Shown piece after piece: positions 1-11,064 of a stretch of DNA of 64,000 nt. Source of the DNA: Pseudomonas muyukensis (GTDB lineage: Bacteria; Pseudomonadota; Gammaproteobacteria; Pseudomonadales; Pseudomonadaceae); contig NZ_CP077073.1 of the NCBI RefSeq assembly GCF_019139535.1, forward strand, positions 5,236,501 to 5,300,500. Direction: 5' to 3'. The position numbers and the translations under genes are program-made. The number at the start of each line of letters is the position of its first letter. Positions within the stretch are counted from its first letter, which is position 1. The notes under the pieces were generated by a model. The model saw nothing but the letters and a program-made list of their open reading frames with translations, ran no database searches and had not been told where the DNA came from.

Positions 1-1591
1 AGAAGATCAGCACGTTGGCGTCCACCGCCATACCCATGGTCAACACGATACCGGCGATACCCGGCAGGGTCAGCGTGGCGCCCAGCAGCGACATCAGCGC
101 CAGCAGCAGGACCATGTTGCCCGCCAGGGCAACGGTGGCGATCACGCCAAAGCCGCGGTAGATGGCGATGATGAACAGCGAGACGAACAGCATGCCCCAC
201 AGCGACGCATCGATACCCTTGGTGATGTTGTCGGCACCCAGGCTTGGGCCAATGGTACGTTCTTCGGCGAAGTACATCGGCGCGGCCAGACCACCGGCAC
301 GCAGCAGCAGGGCCAGTTCCGAGGACTCACCCTGGCCGTTCAGGCCGGTGATGCGGAATTGGCTGCCCAGCGGCGACTGGATGGTCGCCAGGCTGATGAT
401 CTTCTTCTCTTCCTTGAAGCTCTGTACGGCAACGTCCTTCTCGACGCCGTCGACGGTCTGCTTCTCGTAGCGGGTGACCGGCTTCTGCTCGATGAAGATC
501 ACCGCCATGCTGCGCCCAACGTTGCTGCGGGTGGCGCGGCTCATCAGCTCGCCGCCATGGCCGTCGAGGCGAATGTTCACCTGCGGGCGACCGTGCTCGT
601 CGAAGCTGGCCTGGGCGTCGGTGACCTGGTCACCGGTGATGATCAGGCCGCGCTCGACCGCGGCGGAGCGGCCGCCTTCGCGGAACTCGAACACCTCGGT
701 GGTGGCCTTGGAAGCGCCCGGCTCGGCACCGAAGCGGAACTCCAGGTTGGCGGTCTTGCCGAGGATACGCTTGGCCTCGGCGGTGTCCTGCACGCCCGGC
801 AGCTCGACCACGATGCGGTTGGCGCCCTGGCGCTGGACCAGCGGCTCGGCCACGCCCAGCTCGTTCACACGGTTGCGAACGGTAGTCAGGTTCTGCTTGA
901 TGGAGTATTCGCGGATCTCGGCGACCTTGGCCTGGGTCAGGGCCAGGCGCAGCACGGCAAGTTCGCTGCGCTCGGTGGTGGTCAGGTCGAAATCATTGAA
1001 ATTCTTGCGGATCAGGCTGCGGGCCTGTTCGCGGGTGGCATCGTCGGCGAAGCCCAGCATGATCCCGCCATCCTGCTGCGGCAGGCTGCGGTAGCGGATG
1101 CGCTCTTTGCGCAGCAAGGTCTTGACCTCGCCTTCGTAGACTTTCATGCGCGCGGTCATGGCCTTGTCCATGTCCACTTCCAGCAGGAAGTGCACACCAC
1201 CGGACAGGTCCAGGCCGAGCTTCATCGGGCTTGCACCCAGGTTGCGCAGCCACTGCGGGGTGGTCTGGGCCAGGTTCAGGGCCACGACATAGTCGTCGCC
1301 GAGGGCCTTGCGCGCCACATCCTTGGCCGGCAGCTGGTCTTCCTGGTTGCTCAGGCGCACCAGGGCACTGCCCTTCTCGCCCAGGCTGCCGCCCTTGACG
1401 GTAATGCCGGCATCGCCCAGCGCCTTGGTCACGCGGTCGAGGTCGGCCTGGCTGACATGCAGGGCGGAGCTGGCGCCGCTGATCTGCACCGCCGGATCAT
1501 CCGGGTAGAGGTTGGGTGCGGAATAAATGAAGCCGACCGTCAGTACCAACACGATCAGCAGGTATTTCCACAGAGGGTATTTGTTCAGCAT
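1..1591 (-). CDS. secD: Protein translocase subunit SecD (3' end beyond window)
   Basis: SecD, with SecF, uses the proton gradient to help pull preproteins through SecYEG at the inner membrane. Reading down from ATG at 1591, 530 residues are visible, against about 620 in pseudomonads, so the C-terminal membrane segments lie outside the window. An N-terminal membrane anchor (about residues 8-26) is followed by the large periplasmic region containing LGLDLSGGVHFLLEVD. The first helices of the C-terminal membrane domain follow (GIVLTMGMAVDANVLIF near the edge), which is the conserved RND-type segment. It lies 64 bases after yajC on the same strand, in the usual yajC-secD-secF order. Family assignment is secure. 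Confidence 0.97.
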   Translation of the reverse strand, partial: MLNKYPLWKYLLIVLVLTVGFIYSAPNLYPDDPAVQISGASSALHVSQADLDRVTKALGDAGITVKGGSLGEKGSALVRLSNQEDQLPAKDVARKALGDDYVVALNLAQTTPQWLRNLGASPMKLGLDLSGGVHFLLEVDMDKAMTARMKVYEGEVKTLLRKERIRYRSLPQQDGGIMLGFADDATREQARSLIRKNFNDFDLTTTERSELAVLRLALTQAKVAEIREYSIKQNLTTVRNRVNELGVAEPLVQRQGANRIVVELPGVQDTAEAKRILGKTANLEFRFGAEPGASKATTEVFEFREGGRSAAVERGLIITGDQVTDAQASFDEHGRPQVNIRLDGHGGELMSRATRSNVGRSMAVIFIEQKPVTRYEKQTVDGVEKDVAVQSFKEEKKIISLATIQSPLGSQFRITGLNGQGESSELALLLRAGGLAAPMYFAEERTIGPSLGADNITKGIDASLWGMLFVSLFIIAIYRGFGVIATVALAGNMVLLLALMSLLGATLTLPGIAGIVLTMGMAVDANVLIF

Positions 1592-1655
1592 CACGCCGCC
1601 CGTTCAAGACGCGGGGCGCTTTGCGCGCCCCGACTGGAAAAATGAAACCGGTAAC

Positions 1656-1991
1656 TCAGATAGCCTTGAGCGTACCTTTTGGCAGGGTCGCGGCAATGGC
1701 GCCCTTCTGGAACTTCAGTTCGACGTTGTCGGACACTTCCAGGACCACGAAGTCGTCGGCAACCTTGACGATCTTGCCGGCGATGCCGCCGTTGGTCACC
1801 ACTTCGTCACCCTTTTGCAGGTTGCTCAGCAGGTTTTTCTGCTCTTTGGCACGCTTGGCCTGCGGGCGCCAGATCATCAGGTAGAAGATGACCAGGAAAC
1901 CGACCAGGAAAATCCACTCGAAGCCGGTACCGGCTGGGCCGGCGGCGGGGGCTGCTGCGTCCGCGTAGGCGGCGGGAATCAAGAAGCTCAT
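1656..1991 (-). CDS. yajC: Sec translocon accessory subunit YajC
   Basis: YajC is a small inner-membrane protein that associates with the SecDF complex. The 111-residue product has a single membrane helix (about residues 27-46, containing IFLVGFLVIFYLMIWRP) followed by a basic stretch. The C-terminal domain includes KGDEVVTNGGIAGKIVKV, the family signature. The start is supported by AGGAG just upstream. It sits between tgt and secD on the same strand, the classical order queA-tgt-yajC-secD, so co-transcription is likely. Confidence 0.97.
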   Translation of the reverse strand: MSFLIPAAYADAAAPAAGPAGTGFEWIFLVGFLVIFYLMIWRPQAKRAKEQKNLLSNLQKGDEVVTNGGIAGKIVKVADDFVVLEVSDNVELKFQKGAIAATLPKGTLKAI

Positions 1992-2034
1992 TGGGCACTC
2001 CTAATGCAAATTTTCTAATAATGGATGCGAACAG

Positions 2035-4214
<2,180 letters not shown>

Positions 4215-4282
4215 GATGATGTTCGGGTTCGACAGGGCCGGGAAGTTTAGCCCAATGCGCGAAAATTGACCATGAAAGCCGA

Positions 4283-4311
4283 TTGACCGGCTTGAGTGAC
4301 CTCTCTATACT
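4283..4311 (+). promoter_or_regulatory. Sigma-70 promoter of tRNA-Leu
   Basis: A -35 TTGACC (4283-4288) and a -10 TATACT (4306-4311) are separated by exactly 17 bases. The expected transcription start is about 4318, only a few bases before the mature tRNA. A good consensus match placed correctly for a single tRNA transcription unit. Confidence 0.85.
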
Positions 4312-4322
4312 GCGGCGCCTAA

Positions 4323-4407
4323 GCCCTGATGGCGGAATTGGTAGACGCGGCGGATTCAAAATCCGTTTTCGAAAGGAGTGGGAGTTCGAGTCTCCCTCGG
4401 GGCACCA
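4323..4407 (+). tRNA. tRNA-Leu (anticodon CAA)
   Basis: The 85-base sequence folds as a class II tRNA. The acceptor arm GCCCTGA pairs with TCGGGGC (with one G-T), followed by discriminator A and an encoded CCA at 4405-4407. The anticodon stem GCGGA/TCCGT closes the seven-base loop TTCAAAA, giving anticodon CAA, which reads TTG leucine codons. A variable arm follows, then the T arm with GTTCGAG. It has its own promoter upstream and a rho-independent terminator nine bases downstream. Confidence 0.97.
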
Positions 4408-4415
4408 AGATCCAG

Positions 4416-4444
4416 AAAAAACCGACCTTATGGTCGGTTTTTTT
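4416..4444 (+). terminator. Rho-independent terminator after tRNA-Leu
   Basis: The stem AACCGACC, loop TTAT and GGTCGGTT run straight into a T tract, preceded by a matching A tract. It ends the tRNA-Leu unit and, because both sides are A/T-rich, may work in both directions. Confidence 0.9.
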
Positions 4445-4506
4445 GTGCCTGAAAAACAGGCCAGAGCCAGCCGTTTTCACCACTACCACGACAGGAAGTC
4501 CAGGGT

Positions 4507-4965
4507 ATGCCAGCACAGCAATCGAACACAGGAATGCGAGCCCGTCTTTGGACCGTTCTGCCTGGCTTGCTCGGGGGCATGGCGGTAACCACCTGCATCG
4601 CCCCCTTCGGCGAGTTTTTCTGGGGGAACGTTGTCGACATCTGGGGGCCGCAGGCCGCCATCCTGGTCATTCTGCTGATGCTACGGGCGCCAAGCCCGGT
4701 AATCGGCGGCGCCGCACTGACCATGGCGCTGTACCTCGGGCTTTTCTACCTTTGGTTCTTCACCAGCGGACGAGGCGATGTGATGGCTTGGTTCGCCTAC
4801 CTGTTCAGCTTGCCTGGTGCACTGATCGGCGCCTGCCTGGCGCTGTGCTTCACGCGGCGGGCAACACCTGTGGTCGCCGTTGTGCTGGCCGCTGCCTGGG
4901 TGACGGCTGGGCTGGTGGTCAATCAGACGATCATCTGCTCTACCCTCATCTACTGCCTGGGGTGA
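4507..4965 (+). CDS. Small multi-pass membrane protein, unknown function
   Basis: A 152-residue, strongly hydrophobic protein with four to five predicted membrane helices (about residues 15-37, 45-58, 64-86, 91-116 and 120-147). The N-terminus is polar. No catalytic motif or family signature is recognised. AGGAAG lies just upstream of the ATG, codon use matches the neighbours, and no other gene occupies the stretch, so it is probably real. The gene to its right encodes an unrelated acetyltransferase. Confidence 0.7.
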   Translation: MPAQQSNTGMRARLWTVLPGLLGGMAVTTCIAPFGEFFWGNVVDIWGPQAAILVILLMLRAPSPVIGGAALTMALYLGLFYLWFFTSGRGDVMAWFAYLFSLPGALIGACLALCFTRRATPVVAVVLAAAWVTAGLVVNQTIICSTLIYCLG

Positions 4966-5009
4966 GGCCATGGCGTATGCTGGCCGCTCACTCGAGCACG
5001 GATTTCCCC

Positions 5010-5492
5010 ATGCAACTAAGCCACCGCCCCGTCACGCATGCCGATATCCCCGCCCTTTGCTGCTTCCCACAGGGCCCGGACGAACTGTTCTACATGTTCC
5101 CCAAGGCCACCTATCCCCTGACGCCCGAACAATTGAGCGACGCCATCGCCCAGCGCAGCGGCTCGACGGTGATCGAGGCCGATGGCGTGCTCGTTGGCTT
5201 CGCCAATTTCTACCAGGCCGAGCACGGCGGCGTCTGCGCGCTGGGCAACGTGGTGGTGGCACCGGCCGCACGGGGCAAGGGGGTGGCGCGCTACCTGGTG
5301 CAAAGCATGCTCGCCCTGGCCCGTGAGCAGTTCGCCGCGCGGGAACTGTGGGTGTCGTGCTTCAACCACAACACCGCAGGCTTGCTGCTTTATCCACAGC
5401 TGGGTTTCGTCCCGTTCGCGATCGAACAACGCCGCGCGCCCGATGGCAGCCGGGTGGCGCTGGTGCAGATGAAGCAGATGTGCAACGCATAA
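5010..5492 (+). CDS. GNAT-family N-acetyltransferase
   Basis: A 160-residue single-domain GNAT protein, which would move an acetyl group from acetyl-CoA to an amine. The acetyl-CoA binding motif is VVVAPAARGKGVARYLVQ, about residues 86-103. Motif B lies in ELWVSCFNHNTAGLLLYPQLGF. The open frame runs far upstream, through the tRNA region, but ATG at 5010 gives a product of normal GNAT length beginning MQLSHRPVTHADIPAL, where such domains start. The substrate cannot be read from sequence. Confidence 0.88.
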   Translation: MQLSHRPVTHADIPALCCFPQGPDELFYMFPKATYPLTPEQLSDAIAQRSGSTVIEADGVLVGFANFYQAEHGGVCALGNVVVAPAARGKGVARYLVQSMLALAREQFAARELWVSCFNHNTAGLLLYPQLGFVPFAIEQRRAPDGSRVALVQMKQMCNA

Positions 5493-5585
5493 CCCGGTAG
5501 GCGGGCGCCTACACGACGAAACACACCGAACCTTACCCCGCCGCCGGCGTCGGAACCTGCATCCATCGCTTCGAGGTTCCCCCAC

Positions 5586-6482
5586 GTGAAAACCCTCCTC
5601 ACCCGCAAGTACCGCCTGGTGGTCAAGACCTTCGGCTACATCGGCTGGTCGCTGTTCTGGCTGCTGATCTGGGACGTGCTGGTCACCATCGACTTCATGC
5701 TGTTCTTCAACAGCAAGTTCAGCCTGCCGCTGATCCCGCTGACCTTGCTGGGCTCGGCGCTGGTGGTGCTGGTGAGCTTTCGCAACAGCAGCGCCTACAA
5801 CCGCTGGTGGGAAGCCCGCACGTTGTGGGGCGCGCTGGTGAACGGCTCGCGCAGCTTTGCCCGCCAGGTGCTGACACTGATAGACGACCCGCAGGATGGG
5901 CCAAACCCGCTGAAGGCCACCTTGCTGCGCCGGCATATCGCCTATGTGAACTGCCTGGCGGCGCACCTGAAGGGCGACAAGTGTCCGGACGAGCTGATGG
6001 CGTTCATCCCGCCCGCCGAGTTCGAGCGGCGCAACCGTTCGAACAACTTCGCCAACGATATCCTCGGTGGTTCGGCGGCGTTGCTGGCCCGGGAGTACCA
6101 GGCCGGGCGGCTGGACAGCATTCGCCTGGCACGGCTGGAGTCGACGCTGGTGGACCTGTCCAATGCCCAGGGCGGCATGGAACGCATCGCCAATACGCCG
6201 CTGCCCTACCCTTACGTGTACTTTCCGCGGCTGTTCATCACCTTGTTCTGCCTGATCGTGCCGGTGGGGCTGGTGGAATCGCTGGGCTGGTTCACGCCGC
6301 TGGCCTCGACGGTGGTGGGCTTCATGCTGCTGGCGATCGAGCGCATCGGCACCGACCTGCAGAGCCCGTTTCGCGCCAGCGAGCACCAGATCCCGATGGA
6401 CAGCATCTGCGCGACCATCGAGCGCAACCTGGAGTCGATGCAGCGTGGGGAGCAGGTGTCTGCGGCGAACGCCATGCCGTAG
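5586..6482 (+). CDS. Bestrophin-family (YneE-like) channel protein
   Basis: A 298-residue inner-membrane protein of the bacterial bestrophin family (UPF0187), pentameric ion channels. The signature SFRNSSAYNRWWEAR lies near residues 63-77. Hydrophobic helices are at about 15-40 and 47-62, and a second pair sits near residues 212-250 (LFITLFCLIVPVGLVESLGWF and the following ASTVVGFMLLAIERIG). The C-terminal part includes the typical DLQSPF and DSICATIERNL segments. Length equals that of E. coli YneE. It stands alone on the plus strand and is followed immediately by REP-type repeats. Confidence 0.9.
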   Translation: MKTLLTRKYRLVVKTFGYIGWSLFWLLIWDVLVTIDFMLFFNSKFSLPLIPLTLLGSALVVLVSFRNSSAYNRWWEARTLWGALVNGSRSFARQVLTLIDDPQDGPNPLKATLLRRHIAYVNCLAAHLKGDKCPDELMAFIPPAEFERRNRSNNFANDILGGSAALLAREYQAGRLDSIRLARLESTLVDLSNAQGGMERIANTPLPYPYVYFPRLFITLFCLIVPVGLVESLGWFTPLASTVVGFMLLAIERIGTDLQSPFRASEHQIPMDSICATIERNLESMQRGEQVSAANAMP

Positions 6483-6660
6483 CCAGCTTGCTGGCGAACC
6501 CGGCGGCGCGGTGGATGGCACCGGCGATGCCGGTGTTCGCCGGCAAGGCCGGCTCCTACAAGGGTTACGGCCTGCAATACCTGTAGGAGCCAGCTTGCTG
6601 GCGAACCCGGCGACGCGGTGGATGGCACCGGCTATGCCGGTGTTCGCGGCCGGCTCCTGC
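6483..6660. repeat. REP-type repeat cluster (family with GCCAGCTTGCTGGCGAA)
   Basis: Two near-identical units of roughly 100 bases. Each contains CCAGCTTGCTGGCGAACC, a GGATGGCACCGGC stretch and the inverted partner GTTCGCCGGCAAGGCCGG. They fill the gap between two convergent genes (bestrophin and an ABC permease) and could form hairpins that end transcription from both sides. The same family forms the larger array at 46348-46800. Confidence 0.85.
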
Positions 6661-6674
6661 CGGGATAGCGCCTG

Positions 6675-7442
6675 CTAGGCCCTCACATACCGCTGGCGCA
6701 GCACATCGCTGAACGCATCCACCAGCAACACCAGCACCAGCATGGCGATGATCACCGTGCTGGCCTGGGCCTCCTGGAACAGGCTCAGGGTGGTGTAGAG
6801 CATCTGCCCCAGGCCGCCCGCGCCGACGAAACCGAGCACGCTGGCCATGCGGATGTTGTTCTCCCAGCGGTACAGGCTGTAGGCCAGCAGCTGCGGCCAC
6901 AGGTTGGGCAAGGTGCCAAAACAGAACGCCGCCACCTGGCTGCCGCCCTGCAGGCGAATCGCCGCCGCCGGCTCCGGCGGGGCGTTTTCCAGGGCCTCGG
7001 CGAACAGGCGGCCGAGCACGCCGGCGGTATGCAGCGCCAGCGCCAGCGTGCCGGCGTTGGGCCCCAGCCCCGCGGCGAGCACGGTCAGCGCCGCCCACAC
7101 CAGCTCGGGAATCGCCCGCAGCGCATTGAGCAGCAAACGCGCCGCGCCTTGCAGCGGCCAGCCAAATCGCCCCGCCGCCGGCAGCGCCAGCAACATGCCG
7201 AGCAGCATCGCCAGCAAGGTGCCGAGCCCGGACATCGCCAGGGTCTCCAGCGCCCCCCGGCCCACGGCGCGCAAGTGCTCGAGCGACAGGTCCGGCTGCA
7301 GGAAGCGCCCGGCGTACTCCGCCATCTGCCCCAACCCGCCCTCGCCGACCACCGCGTGCAGGTCCAGCTCCAGGTAGGCGAACGACGCCACCACCGCCGC
7401 GACGATGCCCAGCAGCACCAACAGGTTGATTGCCCGGTTCAT
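6675..7442 (-). CDS. PhnE-like ABC transporter permease, probable selenium uptake
   Basis: A 255-residue inner-membrane permease with about six helices and the conserved permease loop seen as VLGFVGAGGLGQML near residue 205. ATG at 7442 (MNRAINLLVLLG) is chosen because it overlaps the stop of the next permease by four bases and begins just before the first helix. A longer frame upstream would add an arginine-rich, non-membrane tail. Last gene of a four-gene transporter operon. Function is inferred from the partner binding protein and from selD/selU next door. Confidence 0.88.
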   Translation of the reverse strand: MNRAINLLVLLGIVAAVVASFAYLELDLHAVVGEGGLGQMAEYAGRFLQPDLSLEHLRAVGRGALETLAMSGLGTLLAMLLGMLLALPAAGRFGWPLQGAARLLLNALRAIPELVWAALTVLAAGLGPNAGTLALALHTAGVLGRLFAEALENAPPEPAAAIRLQGGSQVAAFCFGTLPNLWPQLLAYSLYRWENNIRMASVLGFVGAGGLGQMLYTTLSLFQEAQASTVIIAMLVLVLLVDAFSDVLRQRYVRA

Positions 7443-8266
7443 GCCAGCCTCCCGCGCAGAAAACGGCTGAGCAGGTCGGCCAGCACCACCAGCACCAGGA
7501 ACGCCAGCAGCATGCTCGCCACCTGGTCGCCGGCGAACATGCGCATCGACAAATCGATCTGCTGGCCCAGGCCGCCAGCGCCGACGAAGCCCATCACCAC
7601 CGAGGCGCGCACCGCGCACTCCCAGCGGTAGACAGTGTACGACACCACCTCGGCCGCGGCATTGGGCAGGATGCCGTAGCAGAACGCCGCCAAGCGACTA
7701 CTGCCGGCCTGCAACAAGGCATGGGCCGGGCGTTGGTCGACCGACTCGAAGATTTCCGCATAGACCTTGCCGAGCATGCCGCTGTAGGTGATGGCGATGG
7801 CCAGCACCCCGGCAGTCGGGCCCAGGCCCACGGCGCGGACGAACAGCAGCGCCCAGACGATCTCCGGCACGCTGCGTAAAAACACCAGCAGGCCGCGCAC
7901 CGGCAGGCGCAAGGTGCGCGACCAGAACCCTGGGCGCCCGCCGCGGGAGGCTGCGCGCAGCGACAGGGCGCGGCTGGCCAACAGGCTGGCCGGCACCGCC
8001 AGCAGCAGGGCCAGGGCCATGCCGGCAGTGGCCACGGCCAGGGTCTGCAAGGTGGCTTGCCACAACAGGCCAAGGAAGTCGGGATCGTGGGCCGGCGGCC
8101 AGAAGCCACTGACGAAACTGGCCATCTGCTGCCGGTTATCCGCCTGCAACAGCACGCCGGGGTTCAGTTCGCTCAGCTGCAATCCGGGCCACAGCAGGGC
8201 CAGGCACAGCAAGGTCAACAGCAGGCGAGGTAGCGCCGCAGGGTCGCGGGCAGCGGCGTTCAGCAT
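7439..8266 (-). CDS. PhnE-like ABC transporter permease (second copy), probable selenium uptake
   Basis: A 275-residue membrane permease, clearly homologous to the downstream one. Both carry SVPEIVWALLFV/AIPELVWAALTV and a VMGFVGAGGLGQQ loop. The pair would make a heterodimeric membrane channel. It overlaps its neighbours on both sides (four bases with the second permease, seven with the ATPase), which indicates translational coupling. The N-terminus up to about residue 30 looks like a membrane anchor. Confidence 0.9.
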   Translation of the reverse strand: MLNAAARDPAALPRLLLTLLCLALLWPGLQLSELNPGVLLQADNRQQMASFVSGFWPPAHDPDFLGLLWQATLQTLAVATAGMALALLLAVPASLLASRALSLRAASRGGRPGFWSRTLRLPVRGLLVFLRSVPEIVWALLFVRAVGLGPTAGVLAIAITYSGMLGKVYAEIFESVDQRPAHALLQAGSSRLAAFCYGILPNAAAEVVSYTVYRWECAVRASVVMGFVGAGGLGQQIDLSMRMFAGDQVASMLLAFLVLVVLADLLSRFLRGRLA

Positions 8267-9054
8267 CGCGGGATCTGCACCGTCAGGCTCGCCCCGGCGG
8301 TGACCGGCGACGCCAACTGCTCATTGGCATACAGCGCATCCAGCAGGCTTTCGGTCACTGCCTCAGCCGGGCAGTCGAAGGCCACCTGCCCTTCGCGGAT
8401 ACCGATGACCCGCGGGAAGTGCGCCAATGCCAGCTCCACCGCGTGCAGGCTGGCGACCAGGGTCACGCCATGGGCCTGGGCATGGCGGTTGAGCAGCGCC
8501 AGGCTGTGGTCGGCCAGCACCGGGTCCATCGCCGAGACCGGCTCGTCGGCCAGCAGCACCTGCGGGCGCTGGTACAACGCCCGGGCGATGCCGACCCGCT
8601 GCAACTGGCCACCGGACAACTGCCCGCACTGGACGAACAGCTTGTCCGCCAACCCCAGTTCGGCCAGGGCCTGGCGCGCGCCCGGCACATCGCCTGGGTG
8701 CAGCAGGTTGAGCAGGCCACGCAGGGTGCCCCACTGCCCCAGGCGCCCGGCCAGCACCGCGGTCACCACCCGCTGGCGCGGCGGCAAGGGCGGCGCCTGG
8801 TGCACCAGTGCCAGCCGTGCCCGCAGGCGCTGGCGGGCGCGCGCCGATAACGCCCAAGGCTGGGCGTCGAGCAGCGTCAGTTGCCCGGTGCTGGGTTGCA
8901 CGGCGGTGGCCATCAGGTGCAGCAGGCTCGACTTGCCGGCCCCGGACGGGCCGATGATCGCCACCCGCTCACCCTGGTCGATGCGCAGATCCACGGCGTT
9001 CAGGGCCTGGACCTGGCCGTGGCGCAGGCTGGCCCCTTGCAGACGAATAGTCAC
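8260..9054 (-). CDS. PhnC-like ABC transporter ATP-binding protein, probable selenium uptake
   Basis: A 264-residue ATPase of an ABC importer. It carries Walker A GPSGAGKS (about residues 35-42), signature LSGGQLQR, Walker B VLLADEPVSAMD and the switch histidine in VASLHAVELA. Closest in type to PhnC-like ATPases. It overlaps the binding-protein gene by four bases (ATGA) and the first permease by seven, so all four transporter genes are one operon transcribed away from selD. Confidence 0.92.
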   Translation of the reverse strand: MTIRLQGASLRHGQVQALNAVDLRIDQGERVAIIGPSGAGKSSLLHLMATAVQPSTGQLTLLDAQPWALSARARQRLRARLALVHQAPPLPPRQRVVTAVLAGRLGQWGTLRGLLNLLHPGDVPGARQALAELGLADKLFVQCGQLSGGQLQRVGIARALYQRPQVLLADEPVSAMDPVLADHSLALLNRHAQAHGVTLVASLHAVELALAHFPRVIGIREGQVAFDCPAEAVTESLLDALYANEQLASPVTAGASLTVQIPRC

Positions 9055-9905
9055 TTGAGCAGGCCGGCCTCACGCGCGGCTTGCTCGGTGCCCTGGTAGT
9101 TCTCCGGCTGGGTCTCGATGAAGCGGCTGGCCGCCTGCAGGTCGAGGATGGCCTTGTCGGCAGGCTTGGCCGGGTCCAGGGCGAGGAAGGCTTGCTTGAT
9201 CTTGGCCTTGAGCGCCGGGTCCATGTTGCCGCGCACGGTCCAGTTGTAGTCGAAGTAGGTCGGCGTGGTGGCGAACACCTTGACCTTGCTGGTATCGACC
9301 TTGCCGGCATCGACCAGCTTCTGCCACACGCTGGCGTTGAGCACGCCGGCATCGACCTTGCCTGCGGCAACCCAGGCCACGGTGGCATCGTGGGCACCGG
9401 AGTAGGCGACGCGGCTGAAGTAGCCCTCGGGCTTGATGTTGTCTTGCTTCAACATGAAGTAGCGCGGCATCAGGCTGCCGGAGGTGGACGAGATCGAGCC
9501 GAAGGCGAAGGTCTTGCCCTTCAGGTCGGCCAGGCTCTTCACCTCGGGGTTGGCGGTGATGAACTTGGAGGTGAACTGGGCGTCCTGCTCACGCTGCACC
9601 AGCGGGGTCGCGGTCGGGTCCTTCAGGTGCACCTGGACGAAGGTGAAACCGCCCAGCCAGGCCATGTCCAGGCGGTTGCTGGCCAGCGACTCGACCACTG
9701 CCGGGTAGTCGCTCACCGGCACGAACTGCACCTTCATGCCCAGTTGCTGCTCGAGGTATTCACCCAGCGGCTTGAACTTGCGCAGCAGTTCGGTCGGCGC
9801 TTCGTCGGGGATGGCGCTGACGCGCAGTACGTCGGCAGCCTGGGCGAAAACGGCGCAGCAGGACAGCGCGAGGCCGGCAGCGAGTGCCAGGGGGCGTTTG
9901 AACAT
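9051..9905 (-). CDS. Periplasmic binding protein, putative selenate ABC transporter
   Basis: A 284-residue PhnD-type periplasmic binding protein. The signal peptide is [20 protein letters not shown] with a cleavage site at AQA-ADV. The mature part has [36 protein letters not shown] and the [13 protein letters not shown] segment common to this family. ATG at 9905 has GGAG nine bases upstream; the TTG at 9923 is less likely. Proteins of this subfamily encoded beside selD are named putative selenate-binding proteins, and that context is exactly present here. The true ligand is untested. Confidence 0.88.
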   Translation of the reverse strand: MFKRPLALAAGLALSCCAVFAQAADVLRVSAIPDEAPTELLRKFKPLGEYLEQQLGMKVQFVPVSDYPAVVESLASNRLDMAWLGGFTFVQVHLKDPTATPLVQREQDAQFTSKFITANPEVKSLADLKGKTFAFGSISSTSGSLMPRYFMLKQDNIKPEGYFSRVAYSGAHDATVAWVAAGKVDAGVLNASVWQKLVDAGKVDTSKVKVFATTPTYFDYNWTVRGNMDPALKAKIKQAFLALDPAKPADKAILDLQAASRFIETQPENYQGTEQAAREAGLLK

Positions 9906-10029
9906 GGGGGTTCTCCGGTTCAATAGCGGGGAAGGTGCGGCAAAACGCCGACGGAGTGGAATTATAAGAGGCGCAGGCGCAAAGGCCAGCTTTGCTACAA
10001 TCGCCCATCACGAAAATCCCGAGGTGCGT
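9906..10029. promoter_or_regulatory. Divergent promoter region, selenium transporter / selD
   Basis: A 124-base gap between two divergent operons must hold both promoters. On the plus strand TACAAT at 9996-10001 is a plausible -10 for selD, but no good -35 is visible 17 bases upstream. The selD ribosome binding site is GAGGTG directly before the start. No selenium-specific operator is recognised. Confidence 0.45.
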
Positions 10030-11064
10030 ATGAGCGAGCCGATTCGTCTGACCCAGTACAGCCACGGCGCCGGCTGTGGCTGCAAGATTTCCCCCAAGGT
10101 GCTGGATGTGATCCTCGCCGAGAGCGGCACGCAGGCGCTGGACCCGAAACTCTGGGTCGGCAACGCCTCGCGCGACGACGCCGCGGTCTATGCCCTGGAC
10201 GACGAGCGCGGCGTGGTCTCGACCACCGACTTCTTCATGCCCATCGTCGACGACCCGTACGACTTCGGGCGCATCGCCGCCACCAACGCCATCAGCGACA
10301 TCTACGCCATGGGCGGCGACCCGCTGATGGCCATCGCCATCCTCGGCTGGCCGGTCAACGTACTGCCACCTGAAGTGGCCCGCGAAGTGATTCGCGGCGG
10401 CCGCGCGGTGTGCGCCGAAGCCGGCATCCCGCTGGCCGGCGGCCACTCCATCGACGCCCCCGAACCGATCTTCGGCCTGGCCGTCACCGGCGTTGTCAGC
10501 AAGCGCCACCTCAAGCGCAACGACACCGCCCGTGTCGGCTGCAAGCTGTACCTGACCAAGCCCCTGGGCATCGGCATCCTCACCACCGCCGAGAAGAAAG
10601 CCAAGCTGCGCGAGCAGGACCAGGGCCTGGCCCGCGACTGGATGTGCACCCTCAACACCCCGGGCAGCCGCTTCGGCAAGCTCGATGGCGTGCTGGCGAT
10701 GACCGACGTCACCGGCTTCGGCCTGCTCGGCCACCTGGTCGAGGTCGCCGAAGGCAGCGGCCTGACCGCGCGCCTTGAGTTCGACGCCGTGCCGCGCCTG
10801 CCCAGCGTCGACTACTACCTGGCCGAGGGCTGCATCCCCGGCGGCACCTTGCGCAACTACGAGAGCTATGGGCACAAGATCGGCGCGCTCAGCGACGACC
10901 AGCAGCACCTGCTGTGCGACCCGCAGACCAGCGGCGGCCTGCTGGTGGCGATCAGCCCCGAAGGTGAGGCCGAGTTCCTCGCCGTGGCCCGGGAACTGGG
11001 CCTGGACCTGGCGCCAATCGGCGTGCTGGTCGAGCGACAGAGCCACGCGGTCGAGGTGATCTGA
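10030..11064 (+). CDS. selD: Selenide, water dikinase (selenophosphate synthetase)
   Basis: SelD makes selenophosphate, the selenium donor, from selenide and ATP. The 344-residue product has the N-terminal [12 protein letters not shown] motif, with the catalytic Cys16 and Lys19 equivalent to E. coli Cys17 and Lys20. Also visible are [28 protein letters not shown] and [11 protein letters not shown], and near the end [10 protein letters not shown]. The active-site residue is cysteine, not selenocysteine. ATG at 10030 with GAGGTG before it. The selU start overlaps the selD stop by one base. Confidence 0.97.
   Translation: MSEPIRLTQYSHGAGCGCKISPKVLDVILAESGTQALDPKLWVGNASRDDAAVYALDDERGVVSTTDFFMPIVDDPYDFGRIAATNAISDIYAMGGDPLMAIAILGWPVNVLPPEVAREVIRGGRAVCAEAGIPLAGGHSIDAPEPIFGLAVTGVVSKRHLKRNDTARVGCKLYLTKPLGIGILTTAEKKAKLREQDQGLARDWMCTLNTPGSRFGKLDGVLAMTDVTGFGLLGHLVEVAEGSGLTARLEFDAVPRLPSVDYYLAEGCIPGGTLRNYESYGHKIGALSDDQQHLLCDPQTSGGLLVAISPEGEAEFLAVARELGLDLAPIGVLVERQSHAVEVI

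Noticed and set aside
359..1645. Plus-strand frame of 428 codons opposite secD
   Set aside because: Antisense to a clear secD reading frame; the product is Ala/Gly/Leu/His-rich with no domain.
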